A DNA stretch of 64,000 bases from Symbiodinium natans (Eukaryota > Sar > Dinophyceae > Suessiales > Symbiodiniaceae). Location of the stretch: assembly GCA_905221605.1 (NCBI GenBank), contig CAJNDS010000657.1, forward strand, positions 427,501-491,500, written 5' to 3'. The notes below the pieces were generated by a model. The model was not told the origin of the DNA. It did no database searches and was given only the letters and a program-made list of their open reading frames with translations. Shown here piece after piece: positions 35,188 through 47,190 of the stretch. The position numbers were made by a program, and so were the translations under genes. Positions within the stretch are counted from its first letter, which is position 1. Each line of letters opens with the position of its first letter.

Positions 35188-38100
35188 TTAAGGTGAGGGG
35201 CAGTCGTCTGCCTTCCTCTTCCAGCCCCTCAACAGGCCAGGAAGGACGGCAGGGTCGAGGCACAGAAAGGGCGAACTCAAGATCTCCTCGGGGCATTGGG
35301 GGTTAGGGTTTAGGGTTTAGGATTTAGGACTTAGGGTTTAGGGTTTAGGGTTTAGGGTTTAGGGATTAAGGTTTGCTCCGCGACCCTCAGACCCGAAAGC
35401 CCCAAAAAACCACGGAAAACACCCAAGACCCCTCAACAGAGCCCTTCCAGACCGGCCCAAACCCTGAAGCCCCCAATACCGGCCACAAAACATGACCCCT
35501 AGACCCCGAAACTGCAAAAACCAATAAACCCCTACACCCTGAAACCCCTAAACCCTAGACCCTACACCCTAGACCCCTATACCCCAAACCCTAAACCCAA
35601 ACCCTAAACCCCTAAACCCAAAAACTCCAAAACCCCAAAACCCCAAACTCCCAAAACCCTAAACCCTATACCCCTAAACCCCTAAACCCCTTAACCCTAA
35701 ACCCTAAAACCCTCAACCGACTAAACCACTGAACCCTTAAACCCTAGCCCTAAACCCCGAACCCCGAAACCCCTAAACCCTGAACCCTACACCGAAACCC
35801 CTAAACCCTTAAACCCCTAAACCCCGAAACCCCTCAACCCTAGCCCCAAACATCAAACAAACCACCCCATGGTCCTCCAGCAGCGCTGCAGTGATCGAGG
35901 GCCGGGCAGCCAGCGCCTCCTGCGGGGCTCTTCTGCGGAGTTCAGAAGGTTAGGGTTTAGGGTTTAGGGTTTCGGGTTTAGGGTTTAGGGTTTAGGGTTT
36001 AGGGCTTAGGGCTTAGGGCTTAGGGCTTAGGGCTTAGGGCTTAGGGCTTAGGGCTTAGGTTAGGGCGTAGGGCTGAGGGCTTAGGGCTTAGGGCTTAGGG
36101 CTGAGGGCTTAGGGCTGAGGGCTGAGGGCTTAGGGCTTAAGGGGTCTAGGGTGTAGGGTTTGGGGGCATTGGGGCTATTAGGGCCAGGCTTTTAGGGTCT
36201 CGAGGTTTGGGACTGTGGGATCCTGAGGGTGACTTTCGGGCCCCGTTGGGCTCTCAAAGTTTCAGGGTCTGAGGGGTTAGGACTGGGTTTCAGCGGACCG
36301 TGTCGCCACCCTCAACCGCACAATGGTCGCACCATGTGGCAGGCACCCTGCCCCGCTCACAGCGATCCAACATTGCTCCGCTTCTCCTTTTCCGGGGTTT
36401 AGGGTTTAGGGTTTAGGGTTTAGGGTTTAGGGTTTAGGGTTTAGGGTTTAGGGTTTGGGGTTTGGGGTTTGGGGTTTGGGGTTTAGGGTTTAGGGTCCGC
36501 CGACCCTGGCGGCGTGTTGGATGGGAAAAGGAGGTGAAAACCTCTCTTTCCAAGCGGGGCGGGGGGGGGGTAGGGGGGGGGGGGGAGGAACAGCACCCAC
36601 ACCGCGTAATCATGCATAGGCATTTTCGCACAGGGCAAATGGGCTCTTTTGGAAAAAAAAACCTGTTTGGGATCTCCACCCAAACCCCCCCCTAAATAAC
36701 ACCCCCCCCCCCCACCACCCCCCCAGCCACCACCCCCCCCCCCCACTCCAGCGCCCCCCCCACCCCCCCCACCCCAGCCCCACCACCCCCCCCCCCCCCC
36801 CACCCCCCCCAACCCCCCCACCCCCCCACCCCCCCACCGGGGTTTTGGGGCTTTGGGGTTTTGGGGTTTTGGGGTTTTGGGGTTTTGGGGTTTTGGGGTT
36901 TTGGGGTTTGGTTTTTGGGGTTCAGGGGAATAGGGAAGTCGTAGGGGCTCATGTCTGTCAGGGCGTCCAGATGGGGTGTTATTGCTGTTGTGGTGGCTCG
37001 GCGCGCTTAGAGGTGCCAGAGAAGGGCCCATGGTTCCTTGCGCTAGATTCTACAGGTTTCCAAACCCCTTGGGTTTGGAGTACCATACTTGAATACTCTT
37101 GTTGGTTCTGGGTTCTTAGTGTTATGGCTGCTTATACCTAGAAAGAATATATTTCTGCCATGGTCTACTCCAAAGTAGGGCAAAGCCCTCCAGCTCACGG
37201 GATGAGCCGGCCTCCCGGTCAGCTAGATCATTGAGGGTTTAGGGTTTAGGGTTTAGGGTTTAGGGTTTAGGGCCATTGATGACACCCACGACAAGTGGCT
37301 ATGAGGCCACATGGCGCCAGGGAGGCTCATGCCGCTCCCATGTGGCATAGGGCATGTAAACCTAAACCCTAAACCCTAAACCCTAAACCCTAAACCCTAA
37401 ACCCTAAACCCCCTAAACCCCCTAAACCCTAACCCTAAACCCGAAACCCTAAACCCTAAACCCTAAACCCTAAACCCTAAACCCTAAACCCTAAACCCTA
37501 AACCCTAAACCCTAAACCCTAAATTTAAGGCTCAAGCCGCCGACCCCGCAGGAGAACAAGTTTAAGGTTTGGGGTTTGGTGATTTTGTTTGCGGTTCCTG
37601 TTGAGGGGGGGGGGCAAACCCCAAAACCCCAAAACCCCAAAACCCCAAAACCCCAAAACCCCCCAAAACCCCCCAAAACCCCCCAAAACCCCCAAACCCC
37701 AAGTACATACCGCAACCCCTCGACCCCAGCCCTAGAGCCCCCGCGCATCACTCCGAAGAGCCGCAACCGCCTGCGAGCCCCAAGGCCCTCCACCCCGAAG
37801 AGCGCCGGAAACTCGAAACCCGAGACCCCGGTTTAGGGTTTAGGGTTTAGGGTTTAGGGTTTAGGGTTTGGGGTTTAGGGCTTAGGGTTTAGGGTTTAGG
37901 GTTTAGGGTTTAGGGTTTAGGGTTTAGGGTTTAGGGTTTAGGGTTTAGGGTTTAGGGTTTAGGGAGCCAAAACACCCAACTCGGAGCCCTAAACCCTCAA
38001 CTTCAGAACCCTAAACCCCAAACTCCAAAACCCTACACCCCAGACTTGAAACCGTACATCCTAAACTCGAAACTCGAAACCCCTAGCCCCAAACTTCAGA

Positions 38101-41100
38101 ACAGGTCCCCTCCTGCGGGTGGATTAGGATCGACTCGAAGGCACGGAGACGCAGGTCAGACTTGGCTTGGCTTGGGGTTTTAGGATTCAGGGTTTAGGGT
38201 TTGGGGTTTGGGGTTTGGGGTTTGGGGTTTGGGGTTTGGGGTGTGTTTAGGGTTGAAGGTTTGGGGCTTGATGTCTTAGGGTTCAGGGTTCAGGGTTTAG
38301 GGCTCAGAGCTTAGGGCTTAGGGCTGAGGCTTCCGGATATTTCCTGAATTCTTTGAAGCCCCTTCTTATAGGGTTCTACAGGTGCTTTCATCGGGTTCTG
38401 TGGGTTTTTCGCGTTTAAATCTACAGCTTAGAGGTGGAGGCATGTAAGGCTTGCTTTTTAAGGATTCGGGCTTTGGGCTTCATAAGCGTTGGGTCTCAAA
38501 CCCTAAGCCCCCCTAGATCCCTTAAGTCCCTAAACCCGAAACCCCTTAAACCCTTTAGGCTTAAACCCGTTTAAGGGCTCCGAGTTTCAGGCCGAACACC
38601 TCGCCTTTGGCCTTTTTGGAGATTTATGGCTTGGGGACGCTAAACTAAACCCTAAACCCTAAACCCTAAACCCTAAACCCTAAACCCTAAACCCTAAACC
38701 CTAAACCCTAAACAAACACTAAACCCCAAGTTCACGGACTCAAGGCACTTCAGGGCTTGAGGGGGTTTAGGGCTTGGGGACGTAATGGCTTTAAGCGGTG
38801 TAGGGCTTATAGGGGGATATAGACAACCCACCACTCTCCCGTCAGAGCCCTAAACCCTCAACCCTAAACCCTAGACCCTACACCCTGACCCCAAACCGCA
38901 ACCGCAAACCCTGGTTAGGGCAACCCCCGTTCCAAGGGGATTGAGGTCTGAGACCTAGGGTGACTCCTCCCTTAGTGCTGAAAAGCCCTGAAGCCTACCG
39001 TAAAGGGTTTACGGTTTAGGGCTTAACCCTTGAACCCCTAAACCTCCATTCCCTTAAAAACCCCTAAACACCTCCCAAAACACACCTCTGAAAATCCCTA
39101 AAAGCCCCTAAGAGCTCACAAACCCTAAACCCTAAACCCTAAACCCTAAACCCTAAACCCTATAAGGCACCCAGCGGCCAGGTGGTGGTGGTCGGCAAAC
39201 TGGAAGATGTCGCAGGCCACTTCGGGTTTAAAGTTGCTCTCGAAGGCCTCGGGTCTGGGTGCTGCTCACGGCTTACGAGTTCATGGTTGGGATAGCATTA
39301 GAAATCTAACCTTCTATTCCTCCGTGAGTCTAAGTACCCTTAAAGATGTAAGATGCTGCGCCCACTATGTCATAGCTTGGGGCTAAGGCTTTAGAGGGGC
39401 TTGCAGGGTTGAGAGGGTTTAGAGGGTCTAGAAGGTTGACAGGGTTTAGGGGATTTAGAGGGTTTAGGCCCACCGAAAGCCCCCTAAACCCTCAACCCTA
39501 AGCCCTGAACCCTAAGCCCTAAACCCTAAACCCTAAACCCTAACGGGTTGGGGACTCCGGGTCGGCCTCTTTGCATAGCTTCTCGAGCTTGTCCACCTGG
39601 TACTTGTCCGCCAGCACGCCAACCTGAAACCAGTCTAGGGTTTCTGGGTTTAGGGTTTAGGGTTTAGGGTTTAAGGGTTTAGGGCTTAGGGTTTAGGTTT
39701 TAGGTTTCGGGTTTAGGGTTTAGGGTTTAGGGCTTGGGGTTTAGGGTTCAGAGTCACAATGCTCGACAGCCCCACCCTAAACCCTAAACCCTACGACACT
39801 TCCCGTCGAAGCTATCTTCAACATACCCCTTGGGCTTACCCTGAAAAGAAATGAAGGGGCCCCCACTATAATCTCCATTCATGGGCGCGTTAAGGTTAGG
39901 GGTATGGGTTTGGGGAACGTTGGGTTATTCTTGGGGTTTAGGGTTTCTGGTTTATTCTTAAATGGAGGGTTTGCGGGGGTGTGGGGTTTGGAGTTCAGGG
40001 TTTGCTGTGTCTTCGGCTTTCTTCATGCCTGCATGCTTTCGCACGGCCAGCGGTAGTAAGAACACGAGCCCGCTCGCGGTTTCTAGTGACGAGATTAATT
40101 TGGGGCTTCGGGTTAAAGAGTGAGGCATATGCGAGTCGTACCCAGCCCCAAAGCACTTGGCGGCAAAAGGGCCGAGCAAGGGAAGCCCGAAAAGAGCAGA
40201 GCCAATTGGGACGCTTTCGGGTTTAGGGTTTAGGGTTTAGGGTTTAGGGTTTAGGGTTTAGGGTTTAGGGTTTAGGGTTTAGGGTAGTCTCGGAGTTGAC
40301 TGAGGCTTGCGGCCAAATCCAACCAAGGTTGATCAACTCGCCAGTCTGTAGAGCCTCTGCGTTATCGATGAACCACAGCCGGGCTATCATGCGTCGGATT
40401 CCTAAACCCTAAACCCTAAACCCTAAACCCTAAACCCTAAACCCTAAACCCTAAACCCTAAACCCTAAACCCTAAACCCCGGCCCTGTCGGGTTGCTTCA
40501 AGTGGTTTGCCTCCACGTTTGTCGATCATCATTTTCGCGCCGTGGCGGTCTCCAAGATAAGAAAGCCAGTCGGCAGGAATCCGTGCAAGACAAGAGTGGA
40601 TTGTCCCGGTAGCCAGGATTAGGACACAAAGGGTTTTACGGGTTTAGGGTTTAGGGCTTGAAGTGCTTCCGTTCCAAGTGGATGTTGTTCGCCAAAACCA
40701 GGGGTGTGAAAAGGGCACTGTGGTACACCCCCTACAAAACTAAACAGTAAACCCCTACACCCTAAACCCTAAACCCTAAACCCCAAACCCTTAGCCCTAA
40801 ACCCTAAACCCCCCAAAGGAAGCTCCGGGTGGCCATTCTGCGCGCCTCGACGATCGTGAGGAGGCTGCCCTTCACCTTTGGAGCTGGGCGTTTTCGGGGA
40901 GTTGGGTGCCCCTAAACCCTACACCCTAAACCCTAAACCCTAAACCCTAAACCCTAAACCCTAAACCCTAAACCCTAAACCCTAAACCCTAAACCCTAAA
41001 CCCGAGCACAGCTTTGTTTTTCTCTTTTGGTGGCGGCCGACAGGCCTGCAGGGTGCGAAAGGCTTGAAGGGCTTGATGGGGGGCGGGGGGGAGTGGGGGG

Positions 41101-42449
41101 GGCGGCAGTTGGGGTTTAGGGTTTAAGCTTTCGGGTTTAGGGCTTAGGGTTTAGGGTGTAGGGTTTAGGGTTTAGGGTTTAGGGTTAGGGTTTTAGGGTT
41201 TTAGGGTTTAGGGTTTAGGGCTTGTTGTGGAGTTGCTGTGGCTAAGGCTCAAGGGCTGCTGGGCTGAGGGCCTGCAGGGTTTGGGATTTTAAGGGCTTAG
41301 AGCTTAAGGGGTTTCACGGTTTGGGGTTTTAAGGGTTTGGGGCTTAAGGATTTACAGGATTTTGCGGTTTTAAGGGTTGGGGGTTTAGGGTTCAGCCGAT
41401 GGCCCTTGGGCCAGGATAGTCTCCCGAGGTTCTTCAGCTTGCTCGAGCCGCAGAGTCCCCTAAACCCCTAAACCCCTAAACCCCTAAACCCCTAAACCCC
41501 TAAACCCCTAAACCCCTAAACCCCTAAACCCCTAAACCCCTAAACCCCTAAACCCCTACACCCCTAAACCCCTAAACCCCTAAACCCCTAAACCCCTAAA
41601 CCCCTAAACCCCTAAACCCCTAAACCCCTAAACCCCTAGACCCCTAAACCCCTAGACCCCTAAACCCCCAAACCCAAAACCCCCAACCCCCAAGATCCTC
41701 ATCCCTAATCCCTAAAACCCCGAGCCGCGCCACGACTCCCGAGTACATGAACCGAAGGAAAGACTCCACGGCGGGTGCCGAGAAGTCTTTGATCACGACC
41801 TGCGGCGTGGCTGGGTTAGGGCAAGGGCTAAGGGTTTTAGGGCTTAAGGGTTTTGCGGCTCGGGCTTTGGCTCTTTAGGCTACAGAGTTTAGGGCTTACA
41901 GGTTTTTTGTTTGTTTTGTTTTCTGCATATGTTTTTTTGGTGGGTGAGGGGGTGAGGGTATCCCAAACCCTAAACCCTAAACCCCAAACCCTAAAACCTA
42001 AACCCACAATCCCGAAACCCTAAACCCACAATCCAGAAACCTAGATCTGGCTGTTGGGTTGGGGCGGTATGCCGAAGGCCTCTGCACGGTGGCTTTCGGC
42101 AAACGTCCCGGAGCTGATCATGCTGTCGAAAACCTGGGGGGCTCCCTTAAGAGCTTCAGGGTTTAGGGTTTAGGGTTTAGGGTTCAGGGTTGCTAGTGTA
42201 TAGCTCAAGGTTTGAGGATTTAGGTGGCGTGTTTGGACTTTAGGCGGTTTGGGGTTGAGGGTTTTGCCGTGAAGTTTTCGGACCCCACACCCTAAAGCGC
42301 TTCTTTCGTCTGTCTACCCCTACACCCGAAGCCTAAACCATAAGCCCCGATCGCCAAGAAGCTTTCGACCACTTTGCAAGCAAGACGGACCAGACCTTGA
42401 ATTCAGTGCGTGCAATCTCTCCGCCTTCCCCGCCAGGAGGCAGCTCTTC
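35188..42449 (-). CDS. BTB/POZ-domain protein, nine small exons
   Basis: Minus-strand exons: 42449-42363, 42133-42080, 41799-41734, 40875-40846 (30 bases), 39623-39567, 39247-39171, 38170-38113, 35919-35866 and 35286-35188 (stop TAA). All phases match. The joined product reads as a BTB fold, a protein-interaction domain used by ubiquitin-ligase adaptors and transcription regulators: EFKVWSVLLAKWSK, VFDSMISSGTFAES, VVIKDFSAPAVESFLRFMYS, then LADKYQVDKLEKLCKE and EVACDIFQFADHHHLAAG, followed by BACK-like helices (RAFESILIHPQ, EALAARPSITAALLEDHG). Donors are GC after exons 1, 2, 4 and 5 (GAG before GC three times), GT after 3, 6 and 8, and GA or ambiguous after 7. Acceptors are AG followed by G except before exon 7. 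Introns of 175 to 2193 bases carry the telomere-like arrays. The 5' end lies above 42449 and is not found. The last exon is the least certain. Confidence 0.8.
36376..36910. repeat. Telomere-like run, long G/C homopolymer tract and TTTTGGGG block inside the BTB-gene intron
   Basis: TTTAGGG/TTTGGGG copies (36395-36490) are followed by unique DNA, then an almost pure C tract with A or T spacers from 36684 to 36838 (G-rich on the gene's strand) and eight TTTTGGGG units to 36910. All of it falls in the intron 38112-35920. Open frames across it give poly-Gly and are artefacts. Confidence 0.85.
37365..37965. repeat. CCCTAAA array facing a TTTAGGG array
   Basis: CCCTAAA copies at 37365-37522 and TTTAGGG copies at 37830-37965 stand in opposite orientation around about 300 bases that include a CCCCAAAA block (37616-37690). 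Both are within the same BTB-gene intron and could form a large hairpin. Confidence 0.85.
40402..40480. repeat. (CCCTAAA)n array, about 11 copies
   Basis: A perfect run flanked by coding-looking sequence on both sides. By the BTB gene model it lies inside the intron 40845-39624. Confidence 0.9.
41459..41670. repeat. (CCCCTAAA)n array, about 26 copies
   Basis: An 8-base variant (TTTAGGGG in gene sense) repeated with a few single-base changes. It lies in the BTB-gene intron 41733-40876. Confidence 0.95.
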
Positions 42450-42965
42450 CTTCGAGATTCAGGGGCGAGGGTTTATCGGGATGTTCGGGATTATCGGGTT
42501 TGTCGGGAATGTCGGGTTTGTAGGGTCAGTTGATTAGGTTTGTCAAGTTGGTAGGGTTTATTGGGTTTGTCGTGTTTACGGGGTTTATAGGGTTTATCGG
42601 CTTTATGGATTTACAGGCTTTGTACGGTTCACAGGGTGTATAGGGCTTGAAGGGTTTAAGGCAGCATGAAGTTGTGAACCTGAACTTCAGGCTCTCGCAA
42701 CCTCAAGCCCCAGAAAATCCTGAAACCTAAGCCTGTACTGAACTTGGAACCCTAGCAAAAATTAATGTTTATGCTGTTTCTTAGGAATTATAGTACCCAA
42801 AAATTAAAGTTATTTACAAGTACCCCTAAGAAGCCCTGAACCCCCAAGCCCAAACCCACTGAGTTTCCGACAGTCCCTCAACCCCGAAGCCTACAGCCCT
42901 AACCCTCGAAAGCCACACCCGCGAAGCCCCTCAACCACAAAAGCCCAAAACCCGAAACCCTAAAC
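42450..42965. other. Unique spacer upstream of the BTB exons
   Basis: It includes a run of GGGTTTNTCGGG-like imperfect units at 42465-42660 and no clear further exon. The 5' exon of the BTB gene should lie here or further right but I cannot place it. Confidence 0.45.
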
Positions 42966-42975
42966 CCTAAACCCG

Positions 42976-43152
42976 GTAAGAGTGCTTTTTTTTTTTGCGG
43001 GTGCTGTTTTGCTGTGGGTGCGGGGGCGCGTTTTTTTTTTTGCTGCGGGTGCGGGGGCGCGTTTTTTTTTTGCTGCGGGTGCGGGTGGGCGTTTTTTTTT
43101 GTTGCGGGTGCCGTGGGGGCGCCTTTTTTTTTTGCTGCGGGTGCGGAGCGTT
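42976..43152. repeat. ~32-base tandem repeat with T homopolymers
   Basis: Five units of a T run followed by GCTGCGGGTGCGGGGGCGCG-like sequence. The same unit appears again at 44690-44760 and 44840-44942, so both edges of the AT-rich block carry it. Frames through it give Phe/Gly-rich peptides and are not genes. Confidence 0.85.
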
Positions 43153-43159
43153 TTTGCTG

Positions 43160-43995
43160 TTTTCTCTATATTTTACTATGAAAACCTTTATTTTCTCTAA
43201 TTTTCAATAGGAAAACCTCTTTCTCCTCTATATTTGAATAGGAAAACCTCTTTCTTCTCTATATTTGAATATGAAAACCTCTATTTTCTCTACATTTAGC
43301 ATGAAAACCTCTAGTTTTTCTAATTTCTCTATACTTCAATTCGAAAACCTCTATTTCTCTCTATTTTATAACTAAAACCTCTATTTCTCTCTATTTTTGT
43401 CTATATCGTCATAGTTTTCCTCTATATTTAATGAGGAAGACATGAGAGAGGAATACATGAGAAACTTATTCTCTGTGTTATCTCAATATGTGACTTGCAA
43501 TTAAAAGTGTTTTTGTTCCTCTTGTCCTAATTTTAATAGGAAGCCCATTATTTTCTCTGTCTCTGAATAGGCAAACCTCCATTGTCTTAACATTTGAACA
43601 TGAAAACCTCTATTCTCTATATTTGAATATCAAGACCTCTACATTTTAATATGAAAACACTTTGTATTTTCGCTATATTTTCGTATGAAAGCCTCTATGT
43701 CCTCTATGTTGTCATAGGAAGCATCTAATTTCTCTATATTGTATAGCGAAAACCTCTATTGTTCTATAGTTTCTTATTTTGTCAGTATTTTCAGACTTCT
43801 TCTCTTTATTTCACGAGGAAGACATGAGAGAGGAATACATGAAAAGCTAATTCTCTATATTGTCATAAGAGTACATGCATTATCTCTATTTGTGACTCGT
43901 AGACAACAAGTGTTTTTGTTCATGTCTCATAACACAAGCTCTATTTTCTCGATTCTTTACTAAGAAGACGTTTATATCTCTATTTTTAAACGGAA
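43160..43995. repeat. AT-rich block of degenerate short repeats, internally duplicated
   Basis: Repeated ATGAAAACCTCTATTTTCTC-like units of 30-40 bases fill the block. A longer module, GAGGAAGACATGAGAGAGGA followed by ATACATG and, about 70 bases later, AAGTGTTTTTGTTC, occurs at about 43432 and again at about 43815, a duplication of about 380 bases. The composition differs sharply from the rest of the window. No gene. Confidence 0.8.
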
Positions 43996-44049
43996 AATTC
44001 AACTTCCACCATAAGGTCTGAATTTTCGTAGGAAAGCAAGCATATATTC

Positions 44050-44620
44050 CCTCTTTCTTCAGGGGGTTGGGGGCTGCGCAGACCGCCGCATTTGAAAACA
44101 CAATGCTCGCATCATGGGTTTGGAAGGGATTCGTAAGCTTTGAAGCAGGCTTGCCGGCTAAAAAAAGCGGGGGGGTTGGGGGGGGGGGCGCAGCCCCCCC
44201 CATTTGCAAACACAATGCTCGCATCATCATGGGTTTGGAAGGAATCGTATGATTGAAGCAAGTTTGCCCGGCTAAAAAGCGCAGCCCCACCCCCCCCCCC
44301 TTTCAAGCGGGGGGGAATGCTCTCATGATGGGTTCGGAAAGGATTCATTTGCTTTGAAGCAAGCGGCATGGCTTTAAGAAGCGGGGGGGTTGGGGGGGGC
44401 GCAGCCCCCCCCTATTTGCAAACCCAATGCTGGCATGATAGGCTTGGACAGGATTCATATGCTGAGAAGCGACCTGGCACGGTTTTAAAGAGGGGGGGGG
44501 TCGGGCGGGGTGCAGCCCTCCCTCCACCGTTTGCAAACACAATGCTCGCATGATGGCCTTGGGAAGGATTCAGTGCTTTGAAAACGCTTGCACAGTTTAA
44601 AGGAGGGGGGGCGTTGGGGA
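44050..44620. repeat. ~115-base tandem repeat, five units
   Basis: Each unit has a G-run/C-run hairpin (GGGGG...GCGCAGCCCCCC), then TTTGCAAACACAATGCTCGC, a GGTTTGGAAGGATTC-like stretch and TTTGAAGCAAGCTTG-like sequence. Units begin near 44070, 44178, 44305, 44385 and 44495. Several long G tracts follow (44600-44680, 44804-44840). No gene. Confidence 0.8.
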
Positions 44621-44624
44621 CGGG

Positions 44625-45310
44625 GTTGGGGAGGAAATTGCAAAACAAATGACCTGGGGGGTGGGGAGGAAAGGGGGGGCGGGGCGTTTTTTGTTTTGCT
44701 GCGGGTGCGGGGGTGCGTTCTTTTTTTGGCTGCGGGGAGGGGGCGCGTTTTTTTTTCTTGACGGCGGGTGCGGGGGCGACACGACCAGGTCACTCATCAC
44801 CTTGGGGGGGGGGGAAGGAAGGGGGGGGGGGGGGGGGGGGGCGGGGGCGCGGTTTTTTTTTTTTGCTGCGGGTGCGGGGGCGCCTTTTTTTTTTGCTGCG
44901 GGTGCGGGGGCGCCTTTTTTTTTGCTGCGGGTGCGGGGGCGACACGCGCCAGGTCACTCACTCACCGGGGCGGCCCCCGAAAAAAGCACCCACAGCAAAA
45001 AAGCACCCACAACAAAAAAAAAAACACGGGTTCCCCACCACTCCACAACACACCCCACACCACCACACACCCCACACCACCCTAAACCCTAAACCCTAAA
45101 CCCTAAACCCTAAACCCTAAACCCTAAACTCTAAACCCTAGCGCTCAGGAAGACCGTGATCGGTCCAGATCCGCGGACCTTTCCGAAACACGCGCCCTTT
45201 AGAGCACGCGTGCTCATCGGACCCTAAACCCTAAACCCTAAACCCTAAACCCTAAACCCTGAACCCTAAACCCTAAACCCTAAACCCCAAACCCTAAACC
45301 CCCACCCCCT
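44625..45310. repeat. Homopolymer-rich tract and CCCTAAA arrays
   Basis: G runs up to about 20 bases, repeats of the T-run/GCTGCGGG unit, then CCCTAAA arrays at 45078-45140 and 45222-45300 around a unique island (45141-45221). In the minus sense that island reads GACFGKVRGSGPITVFLSAR after AAAG, but support is thin. Confidence 0.75.
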
Positions 45311-46180
45311 TTCAAAGGTTGATAGATTCGAGGAATTTCCCCTCCTTGACAGATTTGATGAAATGGCGACCGCCCACCCCCGACCCCCACCCCGCCCAAT
45401 CTCTGGATAGTTTCAAGACCACCCCCCCTTCTCCTCCACATCATGAAGGCAAATGCGAGCTCCAGGGGAGTCGGCCCAGTTCCCTGCTAAAGCAGAGACT
45501 AACTGAAGCCTATCTACGCGAGCTTTCGTGCTTCTTAGTGATTTTCACTATCAAGATAACTCTTCGTATTTTTGGAAGTGGAACTTCCCCACAGTTCTAG
45601 GATCAGCCCCCATTCACCTCATCTTTCTTTCTGCTCGGTTTCAGATCTTCGTCTTGCCAACTCTTCACTCAAGCGCATCGAGGGTAGGCATAATATGGGT
45701 ATCCCCCGTTATACCCCAATAGATATAATCCCCTTAAAGGGAACCCCAAAAAGGGTACCCCTTTTCCGGAAACCCCCGTAGACCAGTGCACTAGGCCCTG
45801 AACCCCAAACCAGATCTTCGCTTCAGGGATATTTCTAGACCCAAGCGCCAGACAAGTCGATCCCACGGCACGGTCGATGCACTCCGTCCCATGCCCTGGC
45901 TCAGGGACTCATCTGCTTGAGGGCAGGATTTTCATGATCCCAACCCGAAGCCTTAATTGCCATGAGCCCCAAAAGCCCGAAGTCCTGAACCCTCAAAAGG
46001 GCCCTCGACCCAAACCCCTACTTGAAGGTTCATGGTACTTACTAACCACTTGTAACTGTACTTATAACCCTACTTATAATGCCCCTAAAAGGCCTTATAG
46101 GGGTTATCCCAATTATAAGTAGGGTTATAAGCCCAGTTATAAGTGGTTATTAAGTCCCATGAACCTCCAAGTAGACCCCG
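45310..46180. other. Unique spacer with a palindromic stretch, no gene recognised
   Basis: Mostly unique DNA. At 46040-46165 an inverted repeat (TTCATGGTACTTACTAACCA with TGGTTATTAAGTCCCATGAA) flanks an internal one (CTTATAACCCTACTTATAAT with ATTATAAGTAGGGTTATAAG), so a MITE-like hairpin of about 125 bases is likely. Confidence 0.5.
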
Positions 46181-46186
46181 GAACAC

Positions 46187-46675
46187 CCATCTCGGGGTCA
46201 GGTTGAGGGCGCAGGGACTCTCCAGAAGCGGAGCTGGCTTAGGACGGCACATGAAAGTGGTGAGCAGCTGTTTAGGGTTCAGGGTTTAGGGCTTAGGGTG
46301 TAGGGTTTAGGGTTTAGGGTTAGCTACCCAAATCCCAACAGAAAGCAAGCAGAAACCTAGGTCAGGTAGTCAGCCTAAGCCCTGCAAGGCCCTCAGCACC
46401 CCAAAGACCGAAACGCCCCCCCAAAAGCCCTTAAAAACCATGAGGCAAAACCTCTGAAACAAAACTAGACACCACGAAGCCATCTACCCCCCACAACCCT
46501 AAACCCTAAACCCTAAACCCTCAATCCTAAACCCTAAATCCTGAACCCTCAATCCTAAAACCCTAAACCCGCAACCGTCAACCCACCAAACACAACAAAC
46601 AAAAACCAAAAGTACAAAAAGAAGGCCTGTGGCGTCGGGAGGGAACCTTGGGCAACGCTGCTCAGCGCATCGGAC
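46187..46675 (-). CDS. Two exon candidates, Cys-rich, unidentified
   Basis: Minus strand. 46675-46627, after TCTTAG followed by G, reads VRCAEQRCPRFPPDAT and ends in phase 1 at a GC donor; its C-x4-CP pattern resembles the beginning of a sushi/CCP module. 46267-46187, after ACAG, reads LLTTFMCRPKPAPLLESPC and ends TGG before GTGTTC. The two do not join in phase in these frames, so at least one frame or boundary is wrong. A 62-codon open stretch at 46916-46728 upstream may hold another exon. Confidence 0.3.
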
Positions 46676-47190
46676 CTAAGAAGTGTGTTGGTTTAAGGTA
46701 TAGGGTATAGGGTATAGGGTATAAGGTTTAGGGTTTAGGGTTTGGGGTTTGGGGTTTAGGGTCCATAAGCCCTACAAGCGTATCTAGGCTTTCAGCATTT
46801 ATGGCCCCTAACCCTTTTCCACCCCTCTCCAGTTCTTCGGATTGCCTCGGAAGCGTCCAACGATGGCTCCGACCTGACAGGACATGCTGGCCCGCATACT
46901 TCAGGCAATGAAACAAAGCAGGAGAAAACAGGGTTTAGGGTTTAGGGTTTAGGGTCTAGGGTTTATATAGGGATAGAGAAGCTAGAAACGAGGCCGTTCC
47001 CAATTCTGGCGGCAGTCAGGCAGTCGGAGGGGAAGACTCTGATGGTAGATGGAGCTTGCAAAACACTCGATGCTGCATAAGTGTCCCGCATGCCACTGCA
47101 GCTCGCCGAATGCGAACGCTGCATGGAAAATTAAACCTAAGAATGGACGGTTCACTACGAGCATCGCCCCCCTCAGTCCAGCAGCTGCGG

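Noticed and set aside
36483-37031. Gly-rich 180-codon minus-strand frame
   Set aside because: It is translation of a G-rich homopolymer tract inside an intron.
40281-40650. Two coding-looking segments on the minus strand joined in phase across an intron made only of (GTTTAGG)n, the first with a PI3K-like D-R-H motif
   Set aside because: The segments fall inside the BTB-gene intron 40845-39624, the kinase Asn after D-R-H is Lys, and the opposite strand is equally open. This case shows that open, protein-like islands alone are not proof of exons.
44600-45100. Phe/Gly- and His/Pro-rich frames
   Set aside because: They come from T-run/GCTGCGGG repeats and homopolymers, with no conserved domain.
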